Below are positions 12,491-23,125 of a stretch of DNA of 64,000 bases, in pieces. The stretch's first letter is position 1. Every line of letters starts with the position of its first letter. The position numbers and the translations under genes were made by a program. The stretch is from assembly GCF_964656455.1 (NCBI RefSeq), contig NC_135721.1, forward strand, positions 85,726,754 to 85,790,753. Direction: 5' to 3'. This stretch comes from Halichoerus grypus (lineage: Eukaryota; Chordata; Mammalia; Carnivora; Phocidae). A model generated the notes under the pieces. The model did not search any database. It was not told the origin of the DNA and was given only the letters and a program-made list of their open reading frames with translations.

Positions 12491-13387
12491 TTAGAGGACC
12501 CCTTTCAATATTTCTTGTAGGGCTGGTTTCATGTTTGCAAATTCCTCTAGTTTTTGTTTGTCCTGGAAGCTTTTTATGTCTCCTTCTATTTTCAATGACA
12601 GCCTAGCTGGATATAGTATTCTTGGCTGCATATTTTTCTCATTTAGTGTTCTGAATATATCCTGCCAGTCCTTTCTGTCCTGCCAGGTCTCTGTGGATAG
12701 GTCTGTTGCCAATCTAATGTTTCTACCATTGTAGGTTACATATCTCTTCTCCCGAGCTGCTTTCAGGATTTTCTCTTTGTCTCTGAGACTCATAAGTATT
12801 ACTATTAGATGTCGGGGTGTTGACCTATTTTTATTGATTTTGAGAGGGGATCTCTGTGCTTCCTGGATTTTGATGCCTGTTTCCTTCCCCAAATTAGGGA
12901 AGTTCTCTGCTATAATTTGCTCCAATATACCTTCTGCCCCTCTCTCTCTTTCTTCTTCTTCTGGGATCCCAATTATTCTAATGTTGTTTCGTCTTATGGT
13001 ATTGCTTATCTCTCGAATTCTGCCCTCGTGATCCAGTAGTTGTTTATCTCTCTTTTTCTCAGCTTCTTTATTTTCCATCATTTGGTCTTCTATCTCACTG
13101 ATTCTTTCTTTTGCCTCATTTGTCCTAGCAGTTCGCGCCCCCATTTTTGACTGCACCTCATTAATAGCCTTTTTGATTTCGACTTGGTTAGATTTTAGTT
13201 CTTTTATTTCTCCAGAAAGGGTTTCTCTAATAACTTCCATGCTTTTTTCAAGCCCAGCTAGGATTTTTAAAGTGATGATTCTGAACTCTAGATCCGACAT
13301 CGTACTAATGTCCGTATTGAGTAGGTCCCTGGCAGTGGGTACTACCTCTTGTTCTTTTTGTTGAGGTGATTTTTTCCGTCTTGTCAT
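12491..13387 (-). CDS. L1-A ORF1 protein (RNA-binding trimer), intact frame
   Basis: An uninterrupted 298-residue frame starts MTRRKKSPQQKEQE and ends LQEILKGVL. L1 ORF1p forms coiled-coil trimers that coat L1 RNA in cytoplasmic particles and act as a nucleic-acid chaperone. A charged heptad-like helix spans roughly residues 35-125 (KELKSNQVEIKKAINEVQSK, EERISEIEDQMME-like runs). An RRM-type domain follows (RNNIRIIGIPEEEERE, then PRHLIVILMSLRDKEKIL), and a C-terminal domain holds YPARLSLKIEGDIKSF. Length is near that of other mammalian ORF1p (about 300-340). The start is the first ATG and matches the lost start of the L1-B copy. ORF2 begins about 80 bases downstream, the usual L1 spacing. It sits in an ORF2-defective element, so translation is possible but unproven. 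Confidence 0.9.
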   Translation of the reverse strand: MTRRKKSPQQKEQEVVPTARDLLNTDISTMSDLEFRIITLKILAGLEKSMEVIRETLSGEIKELKSNQVEIKKAINEVQSKMGARTARTNEAKERISEIEDQMMENKEAEKKRDKQLLDHEGRIREISNTIRRNNIRIIGIPEEEERERGAEGILEQIIAENFPNLGKETGIKIQEAQRSPLKINKNRSTPRHLIVILMSLRDKEKILKAAREKRYVTYNGRNIRLATDLSTETWQDRKDWQDIFRTLNEKNMQPRILYPARLSLKIEGDIKSFQDKQKLEEFANMKPALQEILKGVL

Positions 13388-15200
13388 TTTGTCCAGAGGA
13401 GAATAGATTAATGAGAGAACAAAATGCTAACAGGGTAACAACGTACCCAGAAAATATACTCTAAACAAATCAGAAAAGACCTGAAACTGGGGGAAAAGAA
13501 AGGGAAAGAAAGAAAAAAGAAAAAGAAAAAGAAAAAGATAAAAACAAACAAAAACAGAACAAAACAAAAAAACCAGAATATGATCAAATATGATCAGGCT
13601 GGTGCATAGATCCGTGCCACACACTAGATGCTGGGCATATTTTGGTCTGTTAGAAGAAAGTGCCTCCCAAAATTTTAAAGAAAGAAAAACTTATATATGT
13701 ACAAAAATAAGGGTTGATATGATGAAGGGATGGAATATGTCTGTAAAGATGAAAATTATAAAAAATTTTATAAAAGGAATTGATAAGAAGTTGTTTGAGA
13801 AAAGAAAGAAGAGGATTAAAAAAAAAAAGGGAGAGAATATGATCAGGCAGGAGAGTAGAACAAAACCATACACTAGAGATTTAGGGTATATTTTGATCTG
13901 TTAGAAGAAACTATCTCAAAATTTTAACAAGAGAACAACTTATATATATATGCCAAAAATAAGGGTAACTACTATGAAGGGATAGAATATGATTCTAAAA
14001 ATGAAAAATAAAAATGTTTTTTAAAAAAGGGATTGATAAGATGTTGGTTGAAAAAGGGAAAAAGAAAAATTCAAAAAGAAAAAAAAGACAGTTAAAAAAA
14101 AATTAACTTGAAAGACTAAAGAATCATGGTAAAAAAGCCATGGATTCTCTGTGCATTATTCCTCTAGCGCTGGAGTTCTGTCGTTCTCATTGATTGGTAA
14201 ACTTGGTCTTGGCTGGGTGTTCTTGCTGATCTTCTGGGGGAGGGCCCTGTTGCTGAGGTTCCCAAATGTCTTTGCCGGAGGCGGAATTGCCCCACCCTTG
14301 CCTGGTCCGGGCTAAGTAATCTGCTCGGGTTTGCTCTCGGGAGATTTTGTTCCCTGCAAGCTTTCCATACAGCTTTGGAGGACGAGTATGAAATTGGCAG
14401 CCTCCCAATCTCTGCCCCAGAGGAGCCAAGAACTCGGGCCCCCACTCCTCAGTGCGCCCCCAAAGAAAAGCAGTCACTCACTCCCGTCTCCCCTGATCTC
14501 CGGGCGCACTCCGTGCTCACCCGGCCTGTGACTGAGCGTTTCTGTCTCTGGCACCCAACCCCGTGTGGAGTCTCCAAACCCAACAGATCCCTGCGTGCGC
14601 TCCTGCGCCACTCCTCCTGGGGGAAGAAGGGGAGTCTCCCCGGATCTGCCACTTGTTGGGTCCCTGCTGGAAGAGCAGTGGCCTGACTGTGCTGCGGATC
14701 ACAGTTTATGGCAACCCCGAGGTGAGAGCCCGCGCCTCGGCTCCGTCTCTGCAGCCAGCTTCCCTGCTCCGATACCTGGGAGCTCTGCCGCACTCAGGCA
14801 CCCCCGGTCTTCCTGTGACCCCGAGGGTCCTGAGACCACACTGTCCCAGCGAGGGTTCCACCACCCGCTTAGCCACTGGAGCGACGTCTCTCAGCGGAGC
14901 CAACTTCTAAAAGTTCCGATTTTGTGCTCCGCTGCTCTATCACTTGCCAGAAGCGGCCGATGGGGGCTCCCTCCCCCGCTGTCTATCCTCCCGAATATAG
15001 CCTGGGATTCACTTCTCTACATGTCCTACCTTCCAGAAAGTGGTCACTTTTCTGTTCAGAGAGTTGTTGCTATTCTTTTCTTTGATCTCCTGTTGAGTGC
15101 GTAGGTGTTCAGAATGGTTTGGTCCCTATCCAGGTGAATTCCTGAGACCAGATGAAATCCCGGTCTCCTACTCCTCTGCCATCTTGCTCTGCCCCCCCCA
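13388..15200 (-). promoter_or_regulatory. L1-A 5' UTR and leader
   Basis: About 1.8 kb lies upstream of ORF1. The first ~1.05 kb (14150-15200) is GC-rich with many CpGs and includes a 5'-proximal AAGATGGC (complement at 15178-15185), the YY1-type site that positions L1 transcription in other mammals. The rest (13388-14150) is strongly A-rich on the plus strand and holds two diverged tandem units. The homologous region precedes ORF1 in L1-B at 34132-36369. Open frames in the GC-rich part are not conserved in sense and look like chance. Confidence 0.85.
13560..14080 (-). repeat. Two diverged ~250-bp tandem units in the L1-A leader
   Basis: Unit A (about 13575-13835) and unit B (about 13838-14075) both begin ATGATCAGGC. 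Both run through a TTTGGTCTGTTAGAAGAAA / TTTGATCTGTTAGAAGAAA block, CAAAATTTTAA, ACTTATATAT, AAAAATAAGGGT, ATGAAGGGAT-GAATATG and GATTGATAAGA. L1-B carries the same pair on the plus strand. Confidence 0.8.
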
Positions 15201-15214
15201 ACCTAACCCTTTTT

Positions 15215-17846
15215 AACCCTGGATTTTATCTTATTAGTAATCAGCTTTTTAAAAACACCGTGTTAAAGGCAGAGCAAGGAGGGGTGTTTTCATAATTCCA
15301 ACAGTATGCAAGTCCTTATTTCCAAGATGCCTTCTTCATTTTACACACAAAATGAACTGCACCTTTAAAATGTGTGGTATCATTAATTCTAGAAATGGAG
15401 TGAAGACCTGATGCTAAATGTTTGTATATATTTGATTACAGAAGGGTGCCTTTTTCTCTGACTAAAGGCAGACAATGAACTTCTTAAAACTATGGCTGTC
15501 GATTTTTCCTATGTTGGAGTTGTCTGATCTAAGACTGGCTAGTCTTTTATTTGATGTTAGCAAGCTCCCAATAGCAAACAAAATCATGAAGGAAAATAGG
15601 GATTTATATCCATGCATACAAATAAAGTGACCTTATTCTGCAAAGCTTCAAGTTGGCAAATAGTCATGTATCAATTTCCATAAACATCTTACCTCTGAAA
15701 CTAGATCATTTCTCCAGTGCAAATTTAAGACCTCTATTTCTTGAGGATGAGAAACCCCAAGTTCGTATTGCCATCAGAGATGTACTTTCTATCATTTTGT
15801 ATTACCTGCTCAGATTTATTTAAAGATTGTTTTCCAAAATAAAACCCAAATGCATCCTGAGGTAAATTCACAGTAGAAAGATTCAATCAAGAGCTAAATC
15901 ATTTTTAGAGATTTATCTTCATGGATATGAATGGATTATTCTGGCCAACAGCTCTCTGAAATCCTTTGGGTTAAAGTTTGATGACAGTGTTCAAAGCCGG
16001 ATTTCCCAAAATGTTAATTCCCAGTGAAATTGCATTTAAAAATGTTCAAAATAATGTGAGGTGGTTTGCAATTTATTTTTGTATTCTCCCCCTAGAAATG
16101 TAGCTGAGAATATTTGCTGAGGTAAGAACTCTCTCAGATTGTAGCTCCCATTCTAAAGATCCATTTCTAGAATGAAGGGAAGTGGAACCTAAACCTCACA
16201 GAAATAAGATGCCCACAAAATTTCTATCATATTCTGCAGTGCATACACAGACTGACCATAGACTATATTAACTCAAATGACTCTCCTGTGAGTGGCTGTT
16301 CATTCCAGAAAATCCAGACCTAAATGCCCAGAGCATAAATGTCCTCAGGTAGCAGCCCAAGAAGCATAAACATGCCTAAAATAATTTGAGGGTGACGGGG
16401 TAGGGAGGCTGGGTTGATTATCAGGTGACTGTAGTTTTGAACAACTCTGTGGTTTTCAGTGTAGACCTTGGGCCCTAAAAGTCTCTTCAGAAGAACCACA
16501 AGACTCACCAAATGCTCAAAGACTCACCAGAAGGGCAATGACCCGAAGGGCATAACACAGCTTTTGAGACTGTAGCTAGCTTGTGGAAGGGTCAGTTTCC
16601 CTCATTCTGTAGCCAACAGTGAGTCTCCCTCCAGGTCTTAAGAAATCAGCCTGTAGGATTCACCTTGGAACATTTGAAAGCCCTTGACATTCATAAGAGA
16701 TGACTGTCATAAATCCCAAGGACCCCATATTGAGAATGCCACAATTTTTGTCATTTCACTCATAAAGTTTATTTAATAGTAACACGGTGTGACTTTAATG
16801 ACAGCAAATGTGATTTTCAGGAGTACAATAGCAACGAATGGGCTACTAGAATGTGACCTTGGCCAAGCAAATGTCTGCTAGCCCATTACTCTCTCATCGG
16901 GAGACTCTAGCTCATCCTTCTTTGTGGAAAATGTAAAAACTTCAACATTCCAGAGACCTTCAAGGACTAAACCATGAATGCTTACTAGAACATGCCAATG
17001 ACCTACTTTCAGTAAACTGCATCATCCTTCAGGACAAGACTTACTCAGTTCTTTGATCTGCCTATGATACCCACCCAGCAAAGTGTCTTGTACTGGGCAA
17101 GTATTCCCTAAATACTCATCAGGTAAATTTAAAAGTGGATGAATCAATGAATTTATCTCTAAAATGATTGTATGCACCATAGTTCTTCTTTGTATCAACT
17201 CTCTGGAGTGACTGAAAACGTCACAAAAATAACACTGTTGTACCTTATGAAAAGCCTAGATCCAGGCAACCCTGCTATTTAATCTAAATCCCTTTTATGA
17301 AAACATGATTCTACTATCAAATGTGATTTAATTGCTTCTAATATATTTTACTACCTAAGTATATTTGAGAATAAAGTACAAGTATCAATACCAAATAAAG
17401 CATCATTAACAAAATTCACATATACCCTGAACATCATAACACATAGCATCATTTATAGCGTGATGGTATTGAAATACTTTTAAAATCTGACCCTATGAAT
17501 ACTGAGGTACAGTGCAATAAACATTGAATGATCTCCTGTTAGGTTGTTTCAAATTTTTAAACCAAATGATTATTTAAATTAGGAATCACATGTTTACATA
17601 AAATCATTATATATTTATTTGCTCACATGCCTTCTTACCAGAGAAATTAATAATTAAAAAAAACTTTACATCTCTTCCATATAGTGATTTTCTGGACATT
17701 CTACATCACACCCAAAAGTGATGATCCATTTTTTTTTTAATCAGACAATGATAAGAATACTTCAAACACCATGACATTATCTCAGTTTTGACAATGTCAT
17801 TATAAACTTTAAGAATTCTTGAAACAGTACCATGAACCAACTTCTG
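15215..17846. other. Non-coding DNA, no recognised element
   Basis: About 2.6 kb with no gene, young SINE/LINE or microsatellite of note. It is moderately AT-rich and open frames do not exceed about 65 codons. Confidence 0.65.
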
Positions 17847-17970
17847 TTTCTACATTTAAGTAGTACCTATATATAGGTACTACTTAAATCAATGGGATTT
17901 GCTCTATTTCTACATTTAAGTAGTACCTATATATAGGTACTACAAGCAAATCAATGGGATTTGCTCTTCT
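17847..17970. repeat. 60-bp tandem duplication carrying a perfect 36-bp palindrome
   Basis: Two units at 17847-17906 and 17907-17966 share TTTCTACATTTAAGTAGTAC and ATCAATGGGATTTGCTCT. Unit 1 contains a perfect palindrome at 17854-17889, with arm ATTTAAGTAGTACCTATA and its reverse complement and no spacer. In unit 2 the right arm is interrupted by AAGC, leaving a 24-bp perfect core (17920-17943). A SINE inserted directly into the end of unit 2 used the same GGGATTTGCTCT sequence as its target site. Confidence 0.9.
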
Positions 17971-17973
17971 TTT

Positions 17974-18161
17974 TTTTTTTTTCTAAGATTTTATTTATGT
18001 ATTTGAGAGAGAGCACATAAGCAGGGTGGAAGGACAGATGGAGAAGGAGAAGCTGCTTCCCGCTGAGCAGGGAGCCCAACTCGGGAGCTCGATCCCAGGA
18101 CCCCAGGATCATGACCTGTACCAAAGACAGATGTTTAACCGACTGAGCCACCCAGGCGCCC
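17974..18161 (-). mobile_element. CanSINE, minus strand
   Basis: A tRNA-derived carnivoran SINE reading from GGCGCC at 18155-18160 back to a T-run at 17971-17982. It carries the TGAGCCACCCAGGCGCC head and the GCTGAGCAGGGAGCCC body. A 19-bp target duplication, TGGGATTTGCTCTTCTTTT, lies at 17955-17973 and 18162-18180 and is perfect, which suggests a fairly young insertion. Confidence 0.95.
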
Positions 18162-19594
18162 TGGGATTTGCTCTTCTTTTAAAAGTGAAATGTAATTACT
18201 CCATATTTATAACATGCAGGTGTCTCCTTACTTTCTTAAAGCAAAGTGGCTTTACCCTTCACAGATTGTTCACTATCCAATCTGCCGGGATGGGTGTTGA
18301 AGAGGAAAGCTTACACAGACAGTGGGAGTCCCTCTCGGGGCAGGTTTCCAAAGTCAAGCCAGGACCCGGTTACCTCAGCTCCACCAAAAAGACTAAAGGT
18401 TGAGAGCAGGAAGGTGGAGATGGGCTTGGGGGAAATATGAGGTTGATGGAGATGCTTTAAGTCTACGCATATAAAGAACCTAGCTGAGTGAAAAGGACCA
18501 AGCAAAATGAAGGAGGGCAGGCGGAAGTAGGGCTGCAGCCCAAGGGGCAGAGGTGAGGTGAGGCTTACCGTCAGACCAGCAAAACCCAGTGGACCCAGTG
18601 GTCAGCTTACTTGCTGGGGCGTAGGCTGCCCCCACTAGACAAGGTTTGCCTCTGCCAGAAGAGGTGACATTTTATAGGGGAGAGACACTAATGCTTATAA
18701 TAGAATTATTCATAGGACTTTTGTGATCATTTGATTTACATTACTCATTAATTTATATTATTACATACATTTGTATTGAATTTATATTACATTACTGCAT
18801 ATATTTCTATATTACCATCAACCAACTGTAGCAACCTTATTTGTTTATTTACTTTGTCTTTATCTGCGTGTATTTAAGTATTTGCAATCACATTGTAAGT
18901 ACATTTTTACCTAATGTATTTTAAATAGTACTAGTTTAATATATAATCTTAGTAGTATCACTGGCCTTAGCAATCAGATCCCAGCATCAGAGGCATCATG
19001 GATATTTACCAATGCAGAGATTTCCTTGTCTGGCTTCCCATGTGTGCTCTTTTCTTCCATCCTTGCCCTCCAACCTGGCCTATGTGCCTGGGCTCTGATT
19101 CTCCTCTGTCTGTTTCTCACTGGGGCTTGATGCCATAATAGCAAGCTAAGCGGCTAGTTGGTCCCAATGTCTTCTTCAATTTCACAGACTCAGTCTTCTA
19201 TTCAACAGATGTTGAATGTTTCTTTCTTGCTTTGGATTACTGTTATTTCCTAATTTCCAGCACTGTTTCAAGTTCGTTCTCTATTTGTATTTTGTTCATC
19301 ATTTTTTTCATGTCTGAAAAAGCAGGTAGTAAAAAATTTTGTGCGAGTCAGTATCAGGCCCCTGAAATCAAGCCCCCTGTTTTGGTGGCCTACCTGGCCG
19401 GTACTCAAAATTTTACAAGTGGAGCCCTTTCTTTGTCTTTCAAGATCCCCTTCCAGGAGCAACTAGTCTGTCTCTGAATTGCACCTGTTTGTTACAGGGT
19501 CACAGAGATTTGAATTTAAGAATTCATTTCTTTAGATCACCTAGGATTTTGTTCCTTCTGCCAGTGGGAATAGCTTCCCTTGCTGATTCATACC

Positions 19595-19740
19595 CTAGTT
19601 GACTTGAGTTCAATAAATATTTACTGAGCACCTAATCCGTGCCATTAAGGAATAGTTATATGCAAATTAATAGGACAAGCCCCTACTTTCTTGGAGCCTA
19701 GTATCTATTGGAGATACAGACAGGTATAATGTTTTGCAGG
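19595..19740 (+). repeat. Ancient dispersed repeat trace (MIR/L2 class)
   Basis: TTCAATAAATATTTACTGAG then CACCTAATCCGTGCCATTAAG and CTTTCTTGGAGCCTAGTATC follow the widespread TTCAACAAATATTTATTGAGCACCT...CTGCCCTCATGGAGCTTACA pattern. The family was not assigned. Confidence 0.5.
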
Positions 19741-19779
19741 ATTGCACTTGATCAAATTCTATATATTGAGATGAAGTTT

Positions 19780-19970
19780 TAAGCAAGGAGTCCGAAAACC
19801 TGGATTCAAATTGCGATTTTGTTACTTTTAAATGTAAACTATTAGGTATCTTAACTATTTTCATATTAGTTTCTTTGCATGCCAAACTATTATACCAATG
19901 CTTGCCTCATAGAGGTATTATAAAAATGGATTGAAGAAATTTATGTGAAATAACACTTCCAAATATAACC
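19780..19970 (+). repeat. MIR SINE fragment
   Basis: AACCTGGATTCAAATTGCGA (tRNA B-box-like part) is followed by TCTTAACTATTTTCATATTAG and TTGCCTCATAGAGGTATTAT, in the order of the MIR consensus. Degraded. Confidence 0.6.
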
Positions 19971-20608
19971 ATTGAACTGTAAGGCCGTGATTATTATGTG
20001 ATAGTCAGCCTGTGATTCGAAGTGATGTGATTGTATTACTGTTTATACATGGCCACTGCCCTCCAGCACAACACCAGCAGGAGCATACCTGCATTTGACA
20101 AGTTGGAAGCATTGCTTATCGCAGAGGGGGAGAATGCACATTGCAGGACGTTCTTCAGTAGGAGGGTGTTAGAAAGGACATATTGTAGGATTTGAGTTTG
20201 TGTTGGATGACATTGGGTGCTGTCTCTGGATTGGGTGCCATTGGGAATCATCGGTGACTTTTGTGATTGGGTATCTTAACAAATCTTACCTAGAAGGAGG
20301 GACGACTAGCTTCAAGCTAAAGTGATGTTGCATTTAATTGCTCAAAAAGTGGTGATCAGGGCAGGTTTCCAGAATGGGGGGTGGAGGTAATATTTGGTCA
20401 TCTGCGTGGTTTACACAATGTTTATGACTTTGTCTGTGTTCAGCCATGACTAAGCAGTGGTCTCATTTTTGTCTTCGTTCATCAGAATGGCCTTGTCTGA
20501 TGCAGATGAAATTGTTTATGTTCAACAGAACACCAAGATCTGGCTGTGCATGCCAGGCCAGCTCCTGGAGGCGAGGGGTTGTTTTTCTCTTTCCTGATGT
20601 AAATATGG

Positions 20609-20637
<29 letters not shown>
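20609..20637. repeat. (GT)n microsatellite
   Basis: A pure GT dinucleotide run of about 14 units followed by ATACACAT. Confidence 0.95.
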
Positions 20638-20639
<2 letters not shown>

Positions 20640-21044
20640 CACATATCTAGAAGCTCAGTGTCAACTTCAAATTCTATAGAACTGAATAAATTAAAGTCTC
20701 AACATATTTTCATTAATAGAGATGAAATCTTTTTCATTAAAAAAAAAAAATCCCACCAGCTCTTTTTCATTTGTATTGGTATATACTTCCTTTTGTGTAT
20801 TCAGTTTAAGGTGAAAGATCTACAATGTTGGACAATAACAAAAAACGCATGACTATCAGACACATACATATTTTATGAAAAGAATAACCAAGTGTTAAAA
20901 TAATTAGACAAAAGTAATCACTTTCTTCTAGAAAAGAAAAAATTCTAAACTTTATTAAGATGAAAAAAATAAGCAAAATTTATATGGATGTTTTCCTGAG
21001 TTCAAGGTTTGATTATGTTTCGAGCTCTCCTGCCTGCCCACTGC

Positions 21045-21075
21045 GAGGGAGAGAGAGAGAGAGAGAGAGAGAGAA
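21045..21075. repeat. (GA)n microsatellite
   Basis: A pure GA run of about 15 units. Confidence 0.95.
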
Positions 21076-21544
21076 ATTATATTTATGGGGCAAAGAAGAA
21101 ATAATTATTATTTCCCAAACATATTTATTCGAATATGTAGCACTGAGGGATGCTACTTAGACAACCCAACAAATCATCTTCATTCTCAACCATGCTTGCA
21201 TTTTGCATGGAACTATCTATGCCAAATGGTCATTTTTCTCACATTTATTATGTTAACAGGATAAATGCCAACATTTGTCAACATCTTGTAAATGATGAGT
21301 CTTAATGAGGCAAGCTACTGTTTCACTCCTCTGAGGAATTTCATAGCAGAATAAGCAAAATATCAGGTTAAAGCAAGTGGGAGGGAATCCCAGAGAGCAA
21401 ACCTTTTCTATGAACGTATATTCCTTGAGGTTTTGCTTAGACTGTGTTCTAGGATCCAGGCCAATTTGGCCTAAACCTTTATACAACATTTTAATTATAT
21501 TTTTAACAAATCCTGCAAAATGAGGTTCACATGTTGATTCAGCC

Positions 21545-21566
21545 AAAAAAAAAAAAAAAAAAAAAA
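21545..21566. repeat. Poly(A) run of 22
   Basis: Twenty-two uninterrupted A residues after TTCAGCC. No upstream SINE or LINE body and no target duplication was recognised, so the source of the tail is unknown. Confidence 0.8.
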
Positions 21567-21904
21567 GCAGTATCTACAAGCTAAACAGAATGCAAGAGAG
21601 AGGGAGTGATTTAGAGATGTTGCCAAAAACCAGTGAATACAGTGTTTTTATAATACCGGGCCATGTTCCACTCACACTGGGGTAGGTATAAAAACTGATG
21701 GAGGATACATTCTTGCTCTAGAATAAATGAACCAGCAAGTTTTTATTGAACACATGTGTGCTTGACTCAGAAGTAGAAAATGTGACATTTACAAAAACAT
21801 TGTTTACAGCATAAGGATATGAGGCAAGACAAAGTTTAAATAAGATAATGCTTAAGCTTCCCAGTGTGCTCCGTAATGAGCCAGAACTCAATACAAGATT
21901 ATGG

Positions 21905-22050
21905 TCAGTATCATAGGTTTAGGGGTCAGAAATATTAAGTGTGTGCTGAAGTCCTGACTCCAGTAATTAAAAACTAGATACACTTGGACAAATCACTTTA
22001 TTCCCCCTCATCTCAGTCTTCTTATCTGTAGAATGGCAAGTATTACCCAG
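21905..22050 (+). repeat. MIR SINE fragment
   Basis: GGACAAATCACTTTATTCCC then CTCAGTCTTCTTATCTGTAG and AATGGCAAGTATTACC follow the MIR order GGCAAGTTACTTAACC...CTCAGTTTCCTCATCTGTAAAATGG. Degraded. Confidence 0.7.
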
Positions 22051-22054
22051 AGTC

Positions 22055-22480
22055 TGAGTTACAACACCATCTAATATTTCTGAGTGCTTATTATGCACCA
22101 GACACAGTTATAAGCCAGAGTTCAGCAACTGCCTCAGAGAGCCAGAAAGTAAGTGTTTTAGACTTTGTGGGCCATATAATCTCTGTCACATCTACTCACT
22201 CTGCCTGTAGGTGCAAAAGCAGCCACAGACAACACATAAAGGAGTGAGCAGCACAATTGTGTTCTAATAAAACTTTATTTCAGAAATCAGTCAACGGGCT
22301 GGCTACAGTTTGCTGACCTCTGTTCTAAGTATTTTACATGCATTTCACTCAATAATTTTGTTTCTATTTTATAGATCAGGACACTAAGGCGTGGAGAGTT
22401 TAAGCAACCCACCTAAGATCACAGAGTAACAAATGTCGGAGACAGAATTCAGTCCCAAGTACCTGGCTCTGCAGCTCCCG
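22055..22480 (-). repeat. MIR SINE, split by a hAT transposon
   Basis: The left part at 22078-22114 reads TTCTGAGTGCTTATTATGCACC. The right part at 22322-22480 reads CTAAGTATTTTACATGCATT ... AGATCAGGACACTAAGGC ... CCTAAGATCACAGAG. Together they make one MIR in reverse orientation, interrupted at 22115-22321. Confidence 0.8.
22115..22321 (+). mobile_element. Short hAT-type DNA transposon inside a MIR
   Basis: About 207 bp bounded by imperfect inverted termini (CAGAGTTCAGCAA at the left; AGAGGTCAGCAAAC as the complement of the right). Flanks GTTATAAG (22107-22114) and GTTCTAAG (22322-22329) are an 8-bp target duplication with one mismatch, as hAT elements make. The interior TAGACTTTGTGGGCCATATA and AATAAAACTTTATTT are typical of a common Charlie-group non-autonomous family; I do not assign its MER number. 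No transposase is encoded. Confidence 0.85.
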
Positions 22481-23125
22481 TTATTAAATTGTAGTTGTTT
22501 CCTTCAGCCATAGGTCTTCAGTGAACAGGGGGTGAGCAGTTTCAAGGGAGGGGTGAGGAGGGATGCTTGCTGGCAGTGGGTGAGGTGCATGTGGGAAATG
22601 ACAAAGAGAAAAATCAAGAGCAAGCAACTCTTCAAAATTGTTGACTATGAAAATAGAGATAGGTCAAAGGAGAAATAGGGGCAAACCATACTTTTTTTTT
22701 CTTTAAGACAGGAAAGATATTTTGCATTTGTTTAAGTGATAATAGGAAGGAGAGAGAATGAATAATAGAAATATAAATAATAATATGAAGAGGTCTGGGG
22801 ACAAGGAAAGGAAGGGACTCAAGGATCAGGTACTCAGAAAATAATTAGATACACGTCTCTGTGGCAAGAATGATTTGTGCTAGTGCAAGTAATTTTGTAT
22901 GTTGGTGAAAGAAAATTTTGAAAATTTCTGTACAAAACTTCCTATTTTTCTCTGTGAAATAAGGAAGACCATCTACTCAGAGAGAGACATTTGAGAAACA
23001 TGGAGAAGATTCAAATTATTTGCTTTGCAGGAAAGTTGTTGTTATAATTATACTAAAATAACGCATTGAGGTATTGAGTACCTATGGTGTCAGATACCCT
23101 ATAAAGCCTTTTAAAAGTATTGTTT

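Larger units (their letters stand above)
8136..15200 (-). mobile_element. Full-length LINE-1 (L1-A), minus strand
   Basis: A 7.06-kb carnivoran LINE-1. The T-run at 8136-8146 is the A-tail read on the opposite strand. Moving right there is a 3' UTR, broken ORF2, intact ORF1, an A/T-skewed leader and a GC-rich 5' UTR that ends in a C-run at 15192-15199. The flanks CTAACCTTTTT (8130-8140) and CTAACCCTTTTT (15203-15214) fit an imperfect target-site duplication. A YY1-type AAGATGGC sits about 15-20 bases from the 5' end on the element's own strand, as in other mammalian L1 promoters. No SINE has entered this copy, unlike the plus-strand copy at 34132. ORF2 defects make it non-autonomous. Confidence 0.95.
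18181..23112. other. Non-coding DNA with ancient repeats and microsatellites
   Basis: No exon or young LINE/SINE was recognised. MIR and hAT remnants and simple repeats within it are listed on their own. The stretch 20040-20600 has a structured, LTR-like look (for example CGTTCTTCAGTAGGAGGGTG) but I could not assign it. Confidence 0.6.

Noticed and set aside
14164..15104. Several overlapping open frames on both strands (up to about 179 codons), proline- and serine-rich.
   Set aside because: They lie in the GC-rich 5' UTR of L1-A, where low AT content lengthens chance frames. The homologous region of L1-B has equivalent frames in antisense positions without conserved reading.
17847..17966. 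Two repeat units with palindromic cores, CRISPR-like at first glance.
   Set aside because: Only two units with no distinct spacers, in an animal genome; it is a tandem duplication of a palindrome.
20040..20600. A possible LTR or other dispersed element (structured text such as GCTTATCGCAGAGGGGGAGA).
   Set aside because: I could not identify ends, a target duplication or a family, so it is left as non-coding DNA. A Dfam search would decide.
21250..21566. A processed pseudogene ending in the 22-base A-run.
   Set aside because: The sequence before the A-run does not resemble a known coding sequence and no target duplication was found.
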